A DNA stretch of 64,000 nt, taken from positions 1 to 64,000 of the forward strand of contig JBHGAU010000002.1 of NCBI GenBank assembly GCA_041946675.1, in the 5' to 3' direction. The notes below the pieces were generated by a model. It had not been told where the DNA came from, did not search any database, and worked only from the letters and a program-made list of their open reading frames with translations. The stretch's first letter is position 1. Each line of letters starts with the position of its first letter. The position numbers were made by a program, and so were the translations under genes. The stretch is from CAWBKV01 sp041946675 (GTDB taxonomy: Archaea; Halobacteriota; Methanosarcinia; Methanotrichales; Methanotrichaceae). Positions 1 through 8,603 of this stretch are shown piece after piece.

Positions 1-13
1 GTACGGGCTGTAT

Positions 14-33
14 CCCGCCATTGAAATGGCGGG
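14..33. terminator. Perfect 8-bp hairpin at window edge
   Basis: CCCGCCAT at 14-21 pairs with ATGGCGGG at 26-33 around a 4-base loop. No gene in the window ends here on the plus strand, so it may terminate or regulate something left of the window. There is no clear T-run directly after it, so a terminator role is only a guess. Confidence 0.3.
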
Positions 34-51
34 GATTAGCCCTGATTTCTT

Positions 52-94
52 CCTAAAAAAAAATAAAATAATTCCTGCAGGCCAAACCTGCAGG
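52..94 (-). terminator. Terminator after secD
   Basis: Two copies of the palindrome CCTGCAGG (74-81 and 87-94) separated by 5 bases can form an 8-bp stem. Read on the minus strand, the stem is followed by a T-rich stretch (the complement of the A-rich run at 52-70). It lies 22 bp past the secD stop codon, as expected for a factor-independent-like terminator of the secF-secD operon. Confidence 0.6.
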
Positions 95-115
95 ATTCGA
101 CTTTCTTGATTCGCT

Positions 116-1834
116 TTATTGGCTTGACAGGATATAGCCTATTAGCCTGCCATATGCAGGTCTTGCAACTCCCACTCCGATGACCACGCCTGCAATGATT
201 GTGAGAGCGAAGCCTGTGAGGGCTCCGAATCCCATATACAGCAGTGGGAGCATTGCTACTGCAGTGGTTGCTGCAGCACCCAGGATTATAGTGAACGCCC
301 TGGATAGCCTGGACAGATATACCTTGCTGCTTGGAGCTGCGACCTTGGAATCGGCTCCATTGGCCTTCTCGGAAGCAACGGCAGCTCTTTCCTTTATGCT
401 TCTTTCAGATGCAACAGGTGCAGCATCGGCGCCGCCGCGCGTCAGCTCGTCGGTGATTATAATCAGCTGGTCGACGCCTGTTCCAATCACTACGATTACG
501 CCAGCCAGGCTTGCGAGGTCCAGTTGCCACCCCGCCAGAGACCATATCCCCAGCATCATGATCACTTCAGAGAAGGATGTGGCGACCATAGGCAGTGCAA
601 TTCTTGGATTCCTGTAGCGCCAGTAGATCATTCCGCCGACAGCCAGCAGGGCCAATATTCCAGCAATTGCCATCTGGAACTTGAACTGCGATCCAAGAGC
701 TGCAGCCACCTGGCCTGATCCGACGATCTTGACGTTAACAGGCAGCGCGCCTTCGCTCAAGTGAATATATAGCTCCTTTGCCTTCAGGGAACCGGGATCG
801 CCGGAGCCTGTTTCTGCCACCATGCTCCTGCTCGGAACCTTGTTGAGGCTTGCCGCAAGTTCGGGTGATAGAGGTGCACTGAAGATCTGATCTTTATCCA
901 AATACATCGATATTTCATGTGCATTGGGATTCTTGGTAGCTCCACTATCTATGGCCTCTTTCTGAAAGGCCTGTGCTCCTGATTCCGATAGGGTAAACGG
1001 CACGCCCCAGCCGCCGCTTTGATCGCCCCTGGGCAAATCTACGGATTCTACAGCATCCCCATAGAGGACATGCTCAGACGCATTATTATCTGTCTGGATA
1101 CGTATCTCGAATTTTCCTGGTCTGCCTACGACATCCTGAGCAGTTGAAACATCTATGCCCGCCAGATCGATGAGTATGTACTTGTTATCTACCACTCTGA
1201 CCTTGATATCCTTGAGCCCCAGACGGTTCAATTTCGCGTCCAGTACGTTCTTGGTCAGACTCACAGTATCAGGCGTCAGTCCATCTACGAATGCGGCGTC
1301 GCCTGTGGCGACAGACCCTCCCACGGGGGCAAGCAAAGCATTGATTGCATCTCTGGTAGTGCTTGTTCTGATTTCGTATTGGACAGGCGAGGATCCTGGT
1401 ACCACTTTAACATCTGTGCCCAGGCCTTTCTGAAGGAATGTGGCTATAACAGATTCAGGCGATTCGGCGATCGTGATCTTGCTGACATTATTTCTCGCTA
1501 CAACCTTCGCCCCACTGTAGCCCAAGTTGTCAGGAAGGTTTGATGGAACGATTCCATTGACGGTTACGACATAGCCGTTGCTGTTCTGCACAACTGAGCT
1601 GGCACCGAATTGCTTCTCAAGTATCTTCTGCGGATCTGCATTAAGCTCAACCAGCGCGCCCTGAAGCTGGAGCTGGAGATACGATCCGCCTTCAAGATCA
1701 AGGCCATAATTCACGCCGTGATTCAGGTGGATAATCCCGGGCAAAGGTGTCAATATGAGAATCAGAGCCAGGATTACGGCGCCAGCCCACGCCATCACTC
1801 GTCGATCGTTTGTGAGGTCGCTATAGAGGCTCAT
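116..1834 (-). CDS. secD: Protein translocase subunit SecD
   Basis: Membrane subunit that, with SecF, assists late steps of Sec-dependent export. The 572-residue product has one N-terminal membrane helix (about 14-34), a large extracytoplasmic domain starting with the conserved LDLEGGSYLQLQL motif, and five C-terminal helices with the RND-type motif GTGVDQLIII around residue 450. Length and order match archaeal SecD. The ATG overlaps the secF stop by 4 nt (ATGA), so the two are translationally coupled. Odd point: the loop after the GTGVD helix carries about 45 residues rich in Ala, Ser, Lys and Glu before the last helices, which I read as a lineage-specific cytosolic insertion. Confidence 0.95.
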   Translation of the reverse strand: MSLYSDLTNDRRVMAWAGAVILALILILTPLPGIIHLNHGVNYGLDLEGGSYLQLQLQGALVELNADPQKILEKQFGASSVVQNSNGYVVTVNGIVPSNLPDNLGYSGAKVVARNNVSKITIAESPESVIATFLQKGLGTDVKVVPGSSPVQYEIRTSTTRDAINALLAPVGGSVATGDAAFVDGLTPDTVSLTKNVLDAKLNRLGLKDIKVRVVDNKYILIDLAGIDVSTAQDVVGRPGKFEIRIQTDNNASEHVLYGDAVESVDLPRGDQSGGWGVPFTLSESGAQAFQKEAIDSGATKNPNAHEISMYLDKDQIFSAPLSPELAASLNKVPSRSMVAETGSGDPGSLKAKELYIHLSEGALPVNVKIVGSGQVAAALGSQFKFQMAIAGILALLAVGGMIYWRYRNPRIALPMVATSFSEVIMMLGIWSLAGWQLDLASLAGVIVVIGTGVDQLIIITDELTRGGADAAPVASERSIKERAAVASEKANGADSKVAAPSSKVYLSRLSRAFTIILGAAATTAVAMLPLLYMGFGALTGFALTIIAGVVIGVGVARPAYGRLIGYILSSQ

Positions 1835-2727
1835 TTCTTACGCCTCCCAACGGCAGCCTTCTTGCTGGGACGGCCCATGTACCATCTTAAACCCTGAGCA
1901 TTTGTGATCCAGGTGTTGAATATATCCGCCATCAGACCGAAGATCAATACAGTTGAGATATCTGCTATGATGTTTATTCTGGAGAACGACGGCGATACAA
2001 TATAAAGGACATTTGAAACTATTAGAAGTGCCAGCACTGCCACAATGGTTGTGCCGGTCATCATAAAGCCTGTATTCATAGCGCCGATAATCTTCTCATC
2101 TGTTGTTCCTTTTCGCTTCAAAACTCTCATGGACAGGAGAATGTTGGTATCAACAGAATAACCGATAAGCATAAGAAGCGCGGCTACTGTTCCGAGCGAT
2201 AGGCTGACTCCTGTTATGTTCATAGATGCCGCCGCAGTCAAAATATCTGCCAGAGCGCATCCTGCAACCATTAAAGATACAATAGGCTCCCTGAATACAA
2301 GGAAGACGACTATAGCCATTAAAATAAAGGATATCGGTATATATTTTAGTGCCTGTGATTGAAGCTCCTGGCTATATATCGGCCCCATGAACCTGATCTC
2401 TGCATTCTGATACTGAGAGTTGATCAGCTTAACCAGGTTATCATGATCTGATGTGCTCATCGGCCCGAACTGAATCTGATATTGGCTGCCGATGTTGCTC
2501 AAGTCCACCAATGGGTATCCTGCGAACTTCTCCTTCACGGCCTGTTCCGAATCTAGCGCAGGAATTGTTACAAGAGTTCCTCCGGTAAACTCGACTCCCA
2601 GATGCAAAGGTGAACCTGTGCTGAGATAAGTTACGCCCAGTGAGATTAATGCTAAAACAATGATGGCTAAAGGAATCAGCATCATCTGCCTGGGTGGGTA
2701 TTTTGAAACAAGATCTTCTAACTCCAT
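1831..2727 (-). CDS. secF: Protein translocase subunit SecF
   Basis: Partner of SecD in the export motor. The 298-residue product has six predicted helices: one near residues 15-35, a P1-like external domain opening with the family motif VEFTGGT, then a five-helix block including IGYSVDTNILLSMRVLKRKG, which matches the conserved SecF GYS-D-T segment. It is the first gene of a two-gene operon, and its stop overlaps the secD start. Its promoter should lie in the 145-bp AT-rich gap between 2728 and 2872. The basic C-terminus (KKAAVGRRKK) fits a cytoplasmic tail. Confidence 0.95.
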   Translation of the reverse strand: MELEDLVSKYPPRQMMLIPLAIIVLALISLGVTYLSTGSPLHLGVEFTGGTLVTIPALDSEQAVKEKFAGYPLVDLSNIGSQYQIQFGPMSTSDHDNLVKLINSQYQNAEIRFMGPIYSQELQSQALKYIPISFILMAIVVFLVFREPIVSLMVAGCALADILTAAASMNITGVSLSLGTVAALLMLIGYSVDTNILLSMRVLKRKGTTDEKIIGAMNTGFMMTGTTIVAVLALLIVSNVLYIVSPSFSRINIIADISTVLIFGLMADIFNTWITNAQGLRWYMGRPSKKAAVGRRKK

Positions 2728-2872
2728 ATAAGTCTCCTCTAAATCACAACTTCGTTAACCCACCGGTTAGCGTCGGCATTACAATTATATTAGTATCACC
2801 CGATTGTTGTTTTCACGGTATATGCTTGCGTAATACGTACTCCTTATAAGAATAATTTCAATATATTTAAGG

Positions 2873-4168
2873 CTAGACCTTCTCCCACCTTTTCAAGTTG
2901 GTCACTTCTGAAAGGGTCTTGCCGCGGCGTATCTCTTCAAAAAGCCTAGTCTCTCCCTTCTCGACCTCTTTTGCGCGTCTGGCAACCTCATAGGCCCTCT
3001 CTTTGGGTATGACAACAACTCCGCAATCATCTCCGACAATGTAATCTCCGGGCCTGACAGTTTGGCCTCCGCAGGTTATCTCCGCATTGATCTCTCCCAT
3101 ACCCTTGGGATCGCCTGCATTGGGCACGATTCCCGAAGCGAATATAGGATATTCAAGGGCTCTGATCTCTTCAACATCCCTTATTGAGCCGTCTATAACA
3201 ACGCCCTCAACGCCCTTGACCTGTGCGCTCAGTGTCGCGAGACCGCCCCATGGAGCGATATGCTTTGAGCCGTTGTTGATTACTATCACATTTCCGGGAC
3301 CTGCGAGATCTATTGCCTCCACGGTTTTGGCCCAATCTCCTGGAAATGTCTGAACGGTGATCGCTGTGCCCACAATCTTCTTGCCTCTGTTTATGGGAAG
3401 GATCTCGCGCATCGCTCCCTTTCGATGCATTGCATCAGATATATTTGAGGTTGATACCTCTCTGAAGATACGGATCATCTCATCTTCGAGGCTTACTCGG
3501 CTGTAGGCTCCAGTAACGGCATGATCTATAGCATCTCTGATCTTTCGAGCAGACCCTGTGACATCTGCACTTTTTACAATGCTGCCTCCTACTATCACTA
3601 TCGCAGCACCATTGGCAATTGCCTCGGCTCCATACTCCGCATTTATGCCCCCCGCAGCTGCAACAGGAGTGATGGTCTCCTTCACGATCTGTTTCAGGAA
3701 ATCGATGGTACTTCTGCCTGTCATCTGTTGATCGATTCCTACATGGACGCAGATATAGTCCACGTGAAGTGCCTCGAGCTCTTTGGAGCGCTCCACCGGA
3801 TCGGGGACAGTCAGGAGATCCATCATTACCTGCACACCGTATTTACGTGCAGCCCTCAAAGCATCTTCAATAGTTGAATTATCCGAGCTCGCGAGCATGG
3901 CCACTATATCCGCTCCGGCCTTCGCTGCCATCTCAACCTCCATGGCGCCGGTATCCACCGTTTTCATATCCGCGACTATCTTGGTTCCAGGAAGTGCCTT
4001 CTTAAGCTCGCGCACAGAGTCCATACCTTCACTTTTGATTAGAGGAGTTCCTGCTTCGATCCAGTCCGCTCCGCCTGCGATCGCCTCTTTGGCTATCTGA
4101 ATAGATCTATCCAGCTCCAGTAAATCCAGGGCGACCTGTAGAATGGGTTTAATATCACACCACCACAC
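2873..4168 (-). CDS. Bifunctional 3-hexulose-6-phosphate synthase / RraA-like protein
   Basis: The N-terminal half (about 1-215) is a TIM-barrel D-arabino-3-hexulose-6-phosphate synthase/formaldehyde lyase: ILQVALDLLELDRSI, GADWIEAGTPLIKSEGM, IVADMKTVD, AAGGIN. In archaea lacking the oxidative pentose pathway this reaction makes ribulose-5-phosphate and formaldehyde. The C-terminal half (about 225-431) is an RraA/aldolase-type domain with GPGNVIVINNGS, GVVIDGSIRD and GDYIVGDDCGVVVI. This fusion is known in methanogens. I chose the GTG at 4168 (431 residues), because the longer frame to 4273 adds 35 residues unlike the family and would overlap divergent dapF. No phi (hexulose isomerase) gene is adjacent. 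Confidence 0.9.
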   Translation of the reverse strand: MWWCDIKPILQVALDLLELDRSIQIAKEAIAGGADWIEAGTPLIKSEGMDSVRELKKALPGTKIVADMKTVDTGAMEVEMAAKAGADIVAMLASSDNSTIEDALRAARKYGVQVMMDLLTVPDPVERSKELEALHVDYICVHVGIDQQMTGRSTIDFLKQIVKETITPVAAAGGINAEYGAEAIANGAAIVIVGGSIVKSADVTGSARKIRDAIDHAVTGAYSRVSLEDEMIRIFREVSTSNISDAMHRKGAMREILPINRGKKIVGTAITVQTFPGDWAKTVEAIDLAGPGNVIVINNGSKHIAPWGGLATLSAQVKGVEGVVIDGSIRDVEEIRALEYPIFASGIVPNAGDPKGMGEINAEITCGGQTVRPGDYIVGDDCGVVVIPKERAYEVARRAKEVEKGETRLFEEIRRGKTLSEVTNLKRWEKV

Positions 4169-4184
4169 TAGCCTAGCAGCGAGA

Positions 4185-4213
4185 GAGCAATAAAAAGAGC
4201 ATGGTATATAAAA
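4185..4213. promoter_or_regulatory. Divergent promoter region hps / dapF
   Basis: This short AT-rich interval holds TATA-like elements for both directions: CAATAAAAAG at about 4188-4197 and TATATAAAA at about 4204-4212 on the plus strand, the latter also readable as TTTTATATA on the minus strand, about 40 nt ahead of the GTG at 4168. If the first element drives dapF, the transcript may be nearly leaderless and start at the in-frame ATG 4213 rather than 4201. Assigned by eye only. Confidence 0.35.
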
Positions 4214-5112
4214 TGAAGCTAGCAGAGATTTCTGATATAGAGCTTGATGAGGGCCCATTCGATTCAGGGGCATTCACCTTTACAAAGCTTCATGGAAACG
4301 GGAACGATTTCATTTTGATTAATGAGATACACAAGGAGATTGTTCCCGAGCAGATGAAGGGAAGATTTGCCATACGCTGCTGCCGCCGCAACTTCGGCAT
4401 AGGCGGCGATGGGGTGCTGTTCCTTACGCCCAGCAGCCGCGCAGAGATAGGTATGCGTCTCTTGCAGCCTGACGGCTCAGAGGCAGAGATGTGTGGAAAC
4501 GGCATACGATGCCTTGCAAAATATGCTTTCGAGGCGGGCTATGTTGGCCAAAGCTTCTGTGTGGAGACGCTGGCTGGAATAATACCTGTTCAGGTAAGGG
4601 AAATGGATAACTGCTTTTGGGCCAGGGTAGATATGGGAATTCCTAAGTTCGACAGGCCATCCATACCGGCGACTGGATCTGGAGAATTCATAATGGAGCA
4701 GCTCGAAGGCTGCCAGGTTTCCGCAGTGAATACAGGAGTTCCTCACTGCATTATCTTTGTAGAAGACCTGGATATACCAATCGAGGAGATCGCGCCGATA
4801 ATAAGGCATAGCTCAGTCTTTCCTGAGGGCATCAATGTCAATTTTGTCAAGGCCGGAGATCCCTTTGAAATCAGAACATTTGAGCGCGGCGTAGAGGGCG
4901 AGACGCTTTCTTGCGGCACAGGCGCAGTTGCAAGTGCAACAGTAGCCCATAAGCTTGGGCTGATTTCAGATGAGGTTCTTGTCGAGACCAGAGGCGGACC
5001 GGTTATTATTTATTTCCAGAGAGATCATGTTTACATGGAGGGACCGGCGGTAACTGTCTACACCGGCGAACTTAGTGATGAGTACAGGTGGAGCCTATCT
5101 CAGGAGCTGTAA
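4201..5112 (+). CDS. dapF: Diaminopimelate epimerase
   Basis: Interconverts LL- and meso-diaminopimelate in lysine biosynthesis. Family motifs are complete: FTKLHGNGNDFILI at the N-terminus, catalytic cysteine 98 in EMCGNGIRCLAKYA and catalytic cysteine 238 in ETLSCGTGAVASA. Those positions count from the ATG at 4201 and give 303 residues. The first 24 residues are not family-like, so ATG 4213 or a later start is possible. The gene is divergent from the hexulose-phosphate synthase gene. Its last 35 bases overlap the start of a small secreted-protein gene downstream. Confidence 0.93.
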   Translation: MVYKMKLAEISDIELDEGPFDSGAFTFTKLHGNGNDFILINEIHKEIVPEQMKGRFAIRCCRRNFGIGGDGVLFLTPSSRAEIGMRLLQPDGSEAEMCGNGIRCLAKYAFEAGYVGQSFCVETLAGIIPVQVREMDNCFWARVDMGIPKFDRPSIPATGSGEFIMEQLEGCQVSAVNTGVPHCIIFVEDLDIPIEEIAPIIRHSSVFPEGINVNFVKAGDPFEIRTFERGVEGETLSCGTGAVASATVAHKLGLISDEVLVETRGGPVIIYFQRDHVYMEGPAVTVYTGELSDEYRWSLSQEL

Positions 5113-5596
5113 CGAATCGGCGGTAAAGGCAATTGCGTTTCTTATTATCGTTATAGTTTTTATTTTTCTTTCTTGTCTGTATCCTGTGCTGGGAGAGCAC
5201 TATGTAATGCAGATAGGGAGCAAGAGCAATTCAGCAGCCCACCTATTTTCTTACGACCAGAAGTTCGAGGAGGAGACATACTTGCATAATTATGAACTCG
5301 GCATGTCGGCCTCAAAGGAATTCACTGATGCCACACGCCTCTCCACGAGCATGAATTTGTTTATGGAGCCTAACTTGACCGAGATGATAATCAATGCAGA
5401 TTTCATAGGCACTGGCAGAATAGGGTATCTTGTCCTCGATACAGAGACTGGCGATGAGAAAGAAGAGATGTCCCGAATAAACCATATGTTTATCGGCAAC
5501 TTCAGCCTTGACGAGGAGATCAGAGTGGCCAGGGATCATATGGATAATTATGGATGCGGATGCCTGCCTGTTGGGAACTATCTTGAGTCTGTCTAA
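5078..5596 (+). CDS. Membrane-anchored or secreted protein, unknown function
   Basis: I do not recognise this 172-residue protein. After a short polar start (MSTGGAYLRSCNESAVK) comes one strongly hydrophobic stretch at about 18-40 (AIAFLIIVIVFIFLSCLYPV), which is a signal anchor or signal peptide. The rest is a soluble, acidic domain ending in a Cys-Gly-Cys motif (YGCGCLPVGNY). The start overlaps dapF by 35 nt in another frame; a GTG sits one codon earlier at 5075. A resemblance in style to other small secreted proteins in the window (residues such as IINADFIGTGRIGYLV) suggests a surface role, but no function can be assigned. Confidence 0.7.
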   Translation: MSTGGAYLRSCNESAVKAIAFLIIVIVFIFLSCLYPVLGEHYVMQIGSKSNSAAHLFSYDQKFEEETYLHNYELGMSASKEFTDATRLSTSMNLFMEPNLTEMIINADFIGTGRIGYLVLDTETGDEKEEMSRINHMFIGNFSLDEEIRVARDHMDNYGCGCLPVGNYLESV

Positions 5597-5626
5597 CCCC
5601 TTAAGCCGCAAGAAATCAAAAAGTCA

Positions 5627-7111
5627 TCATTTCGATATCTGCCTGCATATAGCAGCATCCACCAATTCAAGAAACTCTTCGCGAGCCTCAATGGGAATTG
5701 TCGCACCGGCAGCCACATTATGTCCTCCGCCAATCCCGCCCACGATCTTGGCTACACTCGACATCGCCTCAGCAAGATCAAGCCCTGATCTCACTAGATC
5801 CTGGGTCCCGCGGGCAGATACCTTGAGACCCCCTTCAGGAGTTCTGGCAAATGCCAGAATCGGCTTGGATCTGTCGGCAACCTGGAAGCTCATGCCGGCT
5901 ACTATCCCTATGATTGTATCCAGGATTTCATCTCCAGCATCGAAATATTGCACATTTTTCATTGCAGTGATGCCTATTTCGCTCACAAGCTTCAGGCCAT
6001 TCACGAGGTTCTGTCTGTGCTGGCTGAGCAGAGCGCGGGCGATTGTGAATGCTTCATCCCGGTCACCCATACAGACTGCCAGGCCAACATCTGCGTGTCC
6101 ATAGCGTGCAGTTGCATTCAGAAGCGTAGAGTACTCATTTGCATCTCTCAGCTCTGTGCCTTCGGCTTCTCGCAGCAGAGTATAAGTTTCTCCAACCAGC
6201 CTCTCCAGCTTTATATTTGAAATCCCGCTCCGGAGACCCCGTCTAAGGAGGAATGATACTATTCGAGCCTTTTCATCCTGGTTCAGATCTATCCAGCGTC
6301 TCCATTTCTCGCCGCCAAGACGGATTCCTATCTCCTGAAGGAAGGCGATACAGGCATCCTCATCTCCCGAAAGGCCGGGAATGTAGGGGTCCTGAGAATA
6401 TTCCAGCATTTTGTAGACAGGTCTGGTCTGCCTTCCGAAGAGCTTGATATCCCGTTTGGCAGATATGACTCCATGCCGCTCTCCAATTCCCAGTATCTCG
6501 CGATTTAACCCGATGAGTTGACCGCTGGCCAGATCCTGAAGATCTCCAACAGCACCAACTATTGCAAGGGCTGAAAGATCATCATTTCCGCCATTTTTCT
6601 CCGATAATGAGGATGAAAGCAGGAAAGATACGCCACTTCCGCAGAGCTGCGTAGCACCATCAACGCCGACAAGATGAGGATTTATATGAGCTACAGGACG
6701 GCAATCTGTGCACTCGGGTTTATGGTGATCTGCGATAATGGCTGAGAGACCGATACCGCAAATCTCCTTTACCATGCCGCTGCCAAGATCAGTAAATATG
6801 ACCAGATCGGCGCCCAAGTTCGCGATCTGCTGTAATGCGGCATCATCAAGCTGCCTGAAGAAAAGAGGTCTGTAGTCTATCTCGCGCCTCTCAAGGGCTT
6901 TGCAGATTATACTCGCAGATGTAAGCCCGTCTGCATCCACGTGGGACACTACCGCTATTTCATCCCTTTTGAGAATTTCTGCCGAAGCACTTTTGCAGAT
7001 CTTCATTAAATCTGCAAACCTAACAAGCGCCTCATCGCTCCCCTTCATGCGAACTATATTTTGTTGAAGATGGCTATAAATTTTGGCTCTGTCCTGAAGA
7101 TGCTGTATCAT
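5627..7111 (-). CDS. DHH-family phosphoesterase, archaeal RecJ-like
   Basis: Predicted Mn-dependent phosphoesterase or exonuclease of the RecJ type, 494 residues. The DHH domain shows motif I SHVDADGLTSASI (about 56-68), motif II VIFTDLGSGM, motif III ADHHKPE and the following AHINPHLVG. The DHHA1 domain near the C-terminus has GGIGGGHNVAAGATIP. Archaeal relatives act with the CMG/GAN replication complex or in DNA repair; which one applies here is not decidable from sequence. It starts inside the end of the upstream secreted-protein gene (38-nt overlap), so both are probably on one transcript. Confidence 0.88.
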   Translation of the reverse strand: MIQHLQDRAKIYSHLQQNIVRMKGSDEALVRFADLMKICKSASAEILKRDEIAVVSHVDADGLTSASIICKALERREIDYRPLFFRQLDDAALQQIANLGADLVIFTDLGSGMVKEICGIGLSAIIADHHKPECTDCRPVAHINPHLVGVDGATQLCGSGVSFLLSSSLSEKNGGNDDLSALAIVGAVGDLQDLASGQLIGLNREILGIGERHGVISAKRDIKLFGRQTRPVYKMLEYSQDPYIPGLSGDEDACIAFLQEIGIRLGGEKWRRWIDLNQDEKARIVSFLLRRGLRSGISNIKLERLVGETYTLLREAEGTELRDANEYSTLLNATARYGHADVGLAVCMGDRDEAFTIARALLSQHRQNLVNGLKLVSEIGITAMKNVQYFDAGDEILDTIIGIVAGMSFQVADRSKPILAFARTPEGGLKVSARGTQDLVRSGLDLAEAMSSVAKIVGGIGGGHNVAAGATIPIEAREEFLELVDAAICRQISK

Positions 7112-7526
7112 TTAGCTCGCTGGAAATGTTAAGGCCACTAAACGATATTGGGAGTATGACTTTTTCTGCCCATGCTGTCCCTGTGAATACAATATTGGGG
7201 GCATTTGGGATCTGGGGATAACTGGCAAGCATCGGCCTGGTTATGTTCGCTGTCCTTATTTTCGACATGACAAACTCATCTTCAATGGTGACATTCCTTG
7301 TGCTATTGCTCGATTGAAAGAGATATTTATTCAGCATGTCCCCTGTGCCGCGCACCTTGCCGGATACCTCGGTGTTCTGCTTGTCCTCGCTGCCTATGCG
7401 GTAGTCGGTCACTATCGTGCCCGTACCTCTAACATTATGACTGTAGTCTATGCTCACCTCTGAGGATGCGAAACTTGCGAATGAGAAGAACAGCGCCACA
7501 GCAAGCAAGATGGGAAGATATTTCAT
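7074..7526 (-). CDS. Small secreted protein of unknown function
   Basis: A 150-residue protein with a clear signal peptide (MKYLPILLAVALFFSFASFA, then SSEVS). The mature part contains the paired phrases VRGTGTIVTDYRIGSED and VRGTGDMLNKYLFQSS, several N-x-S/T glycosylation sequons (NSTRN, NITRP, NISSE) and an aromatic-poor C-terminus. The 'x-GTG/GSG-x' beta-strand pattern recalls the secreted protein encoded at 58865-59764 (VKGSGNFSKLTHITKY), so both may belong to a lineage-specific surface family. Its 3' end overlaps the DHH phosphoesterase gene by 38 nt. Function unknown. Confidence 0.7.
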   Translation of the reverse strand: MKYLPILLAVALFFSFASFASSEVSIDYSHNVRGTGTIVTDYRIGSEDKQNTEVSGKVRGTGDMLNKYLFQSSNSTRNVTIEDEFVMSKIRTANITRPMLASYPQIPNAPNIVFTGTAWAEKVILPISFSGLNISSELNDTASSGQSQNL

Positions 7527-7618
7527 GATTTCAATATCTAATTGTCTCCTGCAATATTTATTTCCTCCTACTCGAGTCCATTTAAGTAGTTATGAATTTC
7601 TGATATAATGCTGATAAG

Positions 7619-8368
7619 ATGCGAAGTTATAGCCTGGTGGATATCGCTCCTACAATTGCCGGAATTCTTGGAATATGCCTGACCGATGCCGATGGACGCC
7701 CAATAGAGGAGATAATGGATTGTGGGTGCAAAAATGTGATATTGATTATCGTGGATAGCCTCGATTACGGCCTTTACAGGTGGCTTAAGCCCGACATGAA
7801 GAATATGCAGGCAATTGAATCTGATGGCGTTCTTCTCAGTGCCGAGGCAGTGAGCAACCACACCACGCCTGCGATTGCATCTATACTAAGCGGTCTTATG
7901 CCTGAGCACCATGGTATCTATGACAAGGCTGGTGCTAAAGCATCCAGCATTTTGAGCCTGCCTGAGATAGCAAGCTCTTCCGGCCTCAAGTCGGCCGTAA
8001 TCATGGAAAGAAGCGGCGCGGAGGTATATGAGGGTCTGATAGAGATCATCGGAGGAGTTTCGGACAGCTTGAGCGCAACGGAGTTTGATAGTGAGATCCT
8101 CCGCTTATCGCTTGATGCAGTTAGACGACGGCCTCGACTCCTTGTGACCTACTTCTTGGGAATTGATCGGACGGCACATCTCGGCATGGGGCTCGGGCAG
8201 ATCAAAGATGCGGCCGTGTTTATAGACGACTGCATTGGGAAGTTGGTTCGCGCTGTGGAGCAAGAAACGGTTGTGATTATCTGCGGAGATCATACCGTGC
8301 ATGCTGGGCCTCTCAAAAGGATACATGGGCCTTACTGTGTTGCACTGATTGCAGGAACGATTGCCTAA
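7619..8368 (+). CDS. Alkaline-phosphatase-superfamily protein, apparently circularly permuted
   Basis: A 249-residue metallo-hydrolase of the phosphodiesterase/sulfatase/phosphopentomutase type. The metal site can be followed: VILIIVDSLDYGLY (about 38-51), the nucleophile-like Thr in SNHTTPAIASILSGLMPEHHG, GIDRTAHLGM, and CGDHTVHAGPLKRIHGP near the end. The first 32 residues (SLVDIAPTIAGILGI, then DADGRPIEEI) match the motif that normally closes these enzymes, while the protein stops right after HGPYCVALIAGT where that motif should follow. Substrate unknown. It runs divergently from the secreted-protein gene to its left and overlaps a small ORF on its right. Confidence 0.8.
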   Translation: MRSYSLVDIAPTIAGILGICLTDADGRPIEEIMDCGCKNVILIIVDSLDYGLYRWLKPDMKNMQAIESDGVLLSAEAVSNHTTPAIASILSGLMPEHHGIYDKAGAKASSILSLPEIASSSGLKSAVIMERSGAEVYEGLIEIIGGVSDSLSATEFDSEILRLSLDAVRRRPRLLVTYFLGIDRTAHLGMGLGQIKDAAVFIDDCIGKLVRAVEQETVVIICGDHTVHAGPLKRIHGPYCVALIAGTIA

Positions 8369-8567
8369 GAAATATTCGTATTTTTGCTACGATAGATTTA
8401 AATGTGAATCTGCGGTTCATGAATCTTTAATGGATGAATATCTAGTTGATGGAGATCTGTCCGAGGTCTTTCAGCTAATCGTAGAGGATGAGCGAAGACG
8501 ACGATACCTCAAAGAGATTGGCGATTGGTTGGTGGAGGAACAATTCGAGCTCAATCAGGCATCCTGA
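8361..8567 (+). CDS. Small acidic protein of unknown function
   Basis: A possible 68-residue protein starting at TTG 8361 behind AGGA at 8353-8356, overlapping the end of the phosphatase-like gene by 8 nt. The sequence is charged and helix-prone (DGDLSEVFQLIVEDERRRRY, then WLVEEQFELNQ), more protein-like than a chance frame. There is no recognised domain. An ATG at 8430 would give a 45-residue version. A hairpin follows the stop codon. Confidence 0.4.
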   Translation: MPKKYSYFCYDRFKCESAVHESLMDEYLVDGDLSEVFQLIVEDERRRRYLKEIGDWLVEEQFELNQAS

Positions 8568-8577
8568 GAACATAGTA

Positions 8578-8603
8578 CCTGTTTGCCGCTGCGGCAGGAC
8601 AGG
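8578..8603 (+). terminator. Hairpin after the phosphatase-like gene pair
   Basis: CCTGT (8578-8582) pairs with ACAGG (8599-8603), and the inner palindrome TGCCGCTGCGGCA (8584-8596) extends the stem. A pyrimidine-rich stretch (CAAATCCTTTACTTTT) follows. It is placed 11 nt after the stop of the small ORF, as expected of a terminator on the plus strand. Confidence 0.4.

Noticed and set aside
4169..4273. N-terminal extension of the hexulose-phosphate synthase
   Set aside because: Open frame, but unlike the family and overlapping divergent dapF; the GTG at 4168 gives the expected domain start.
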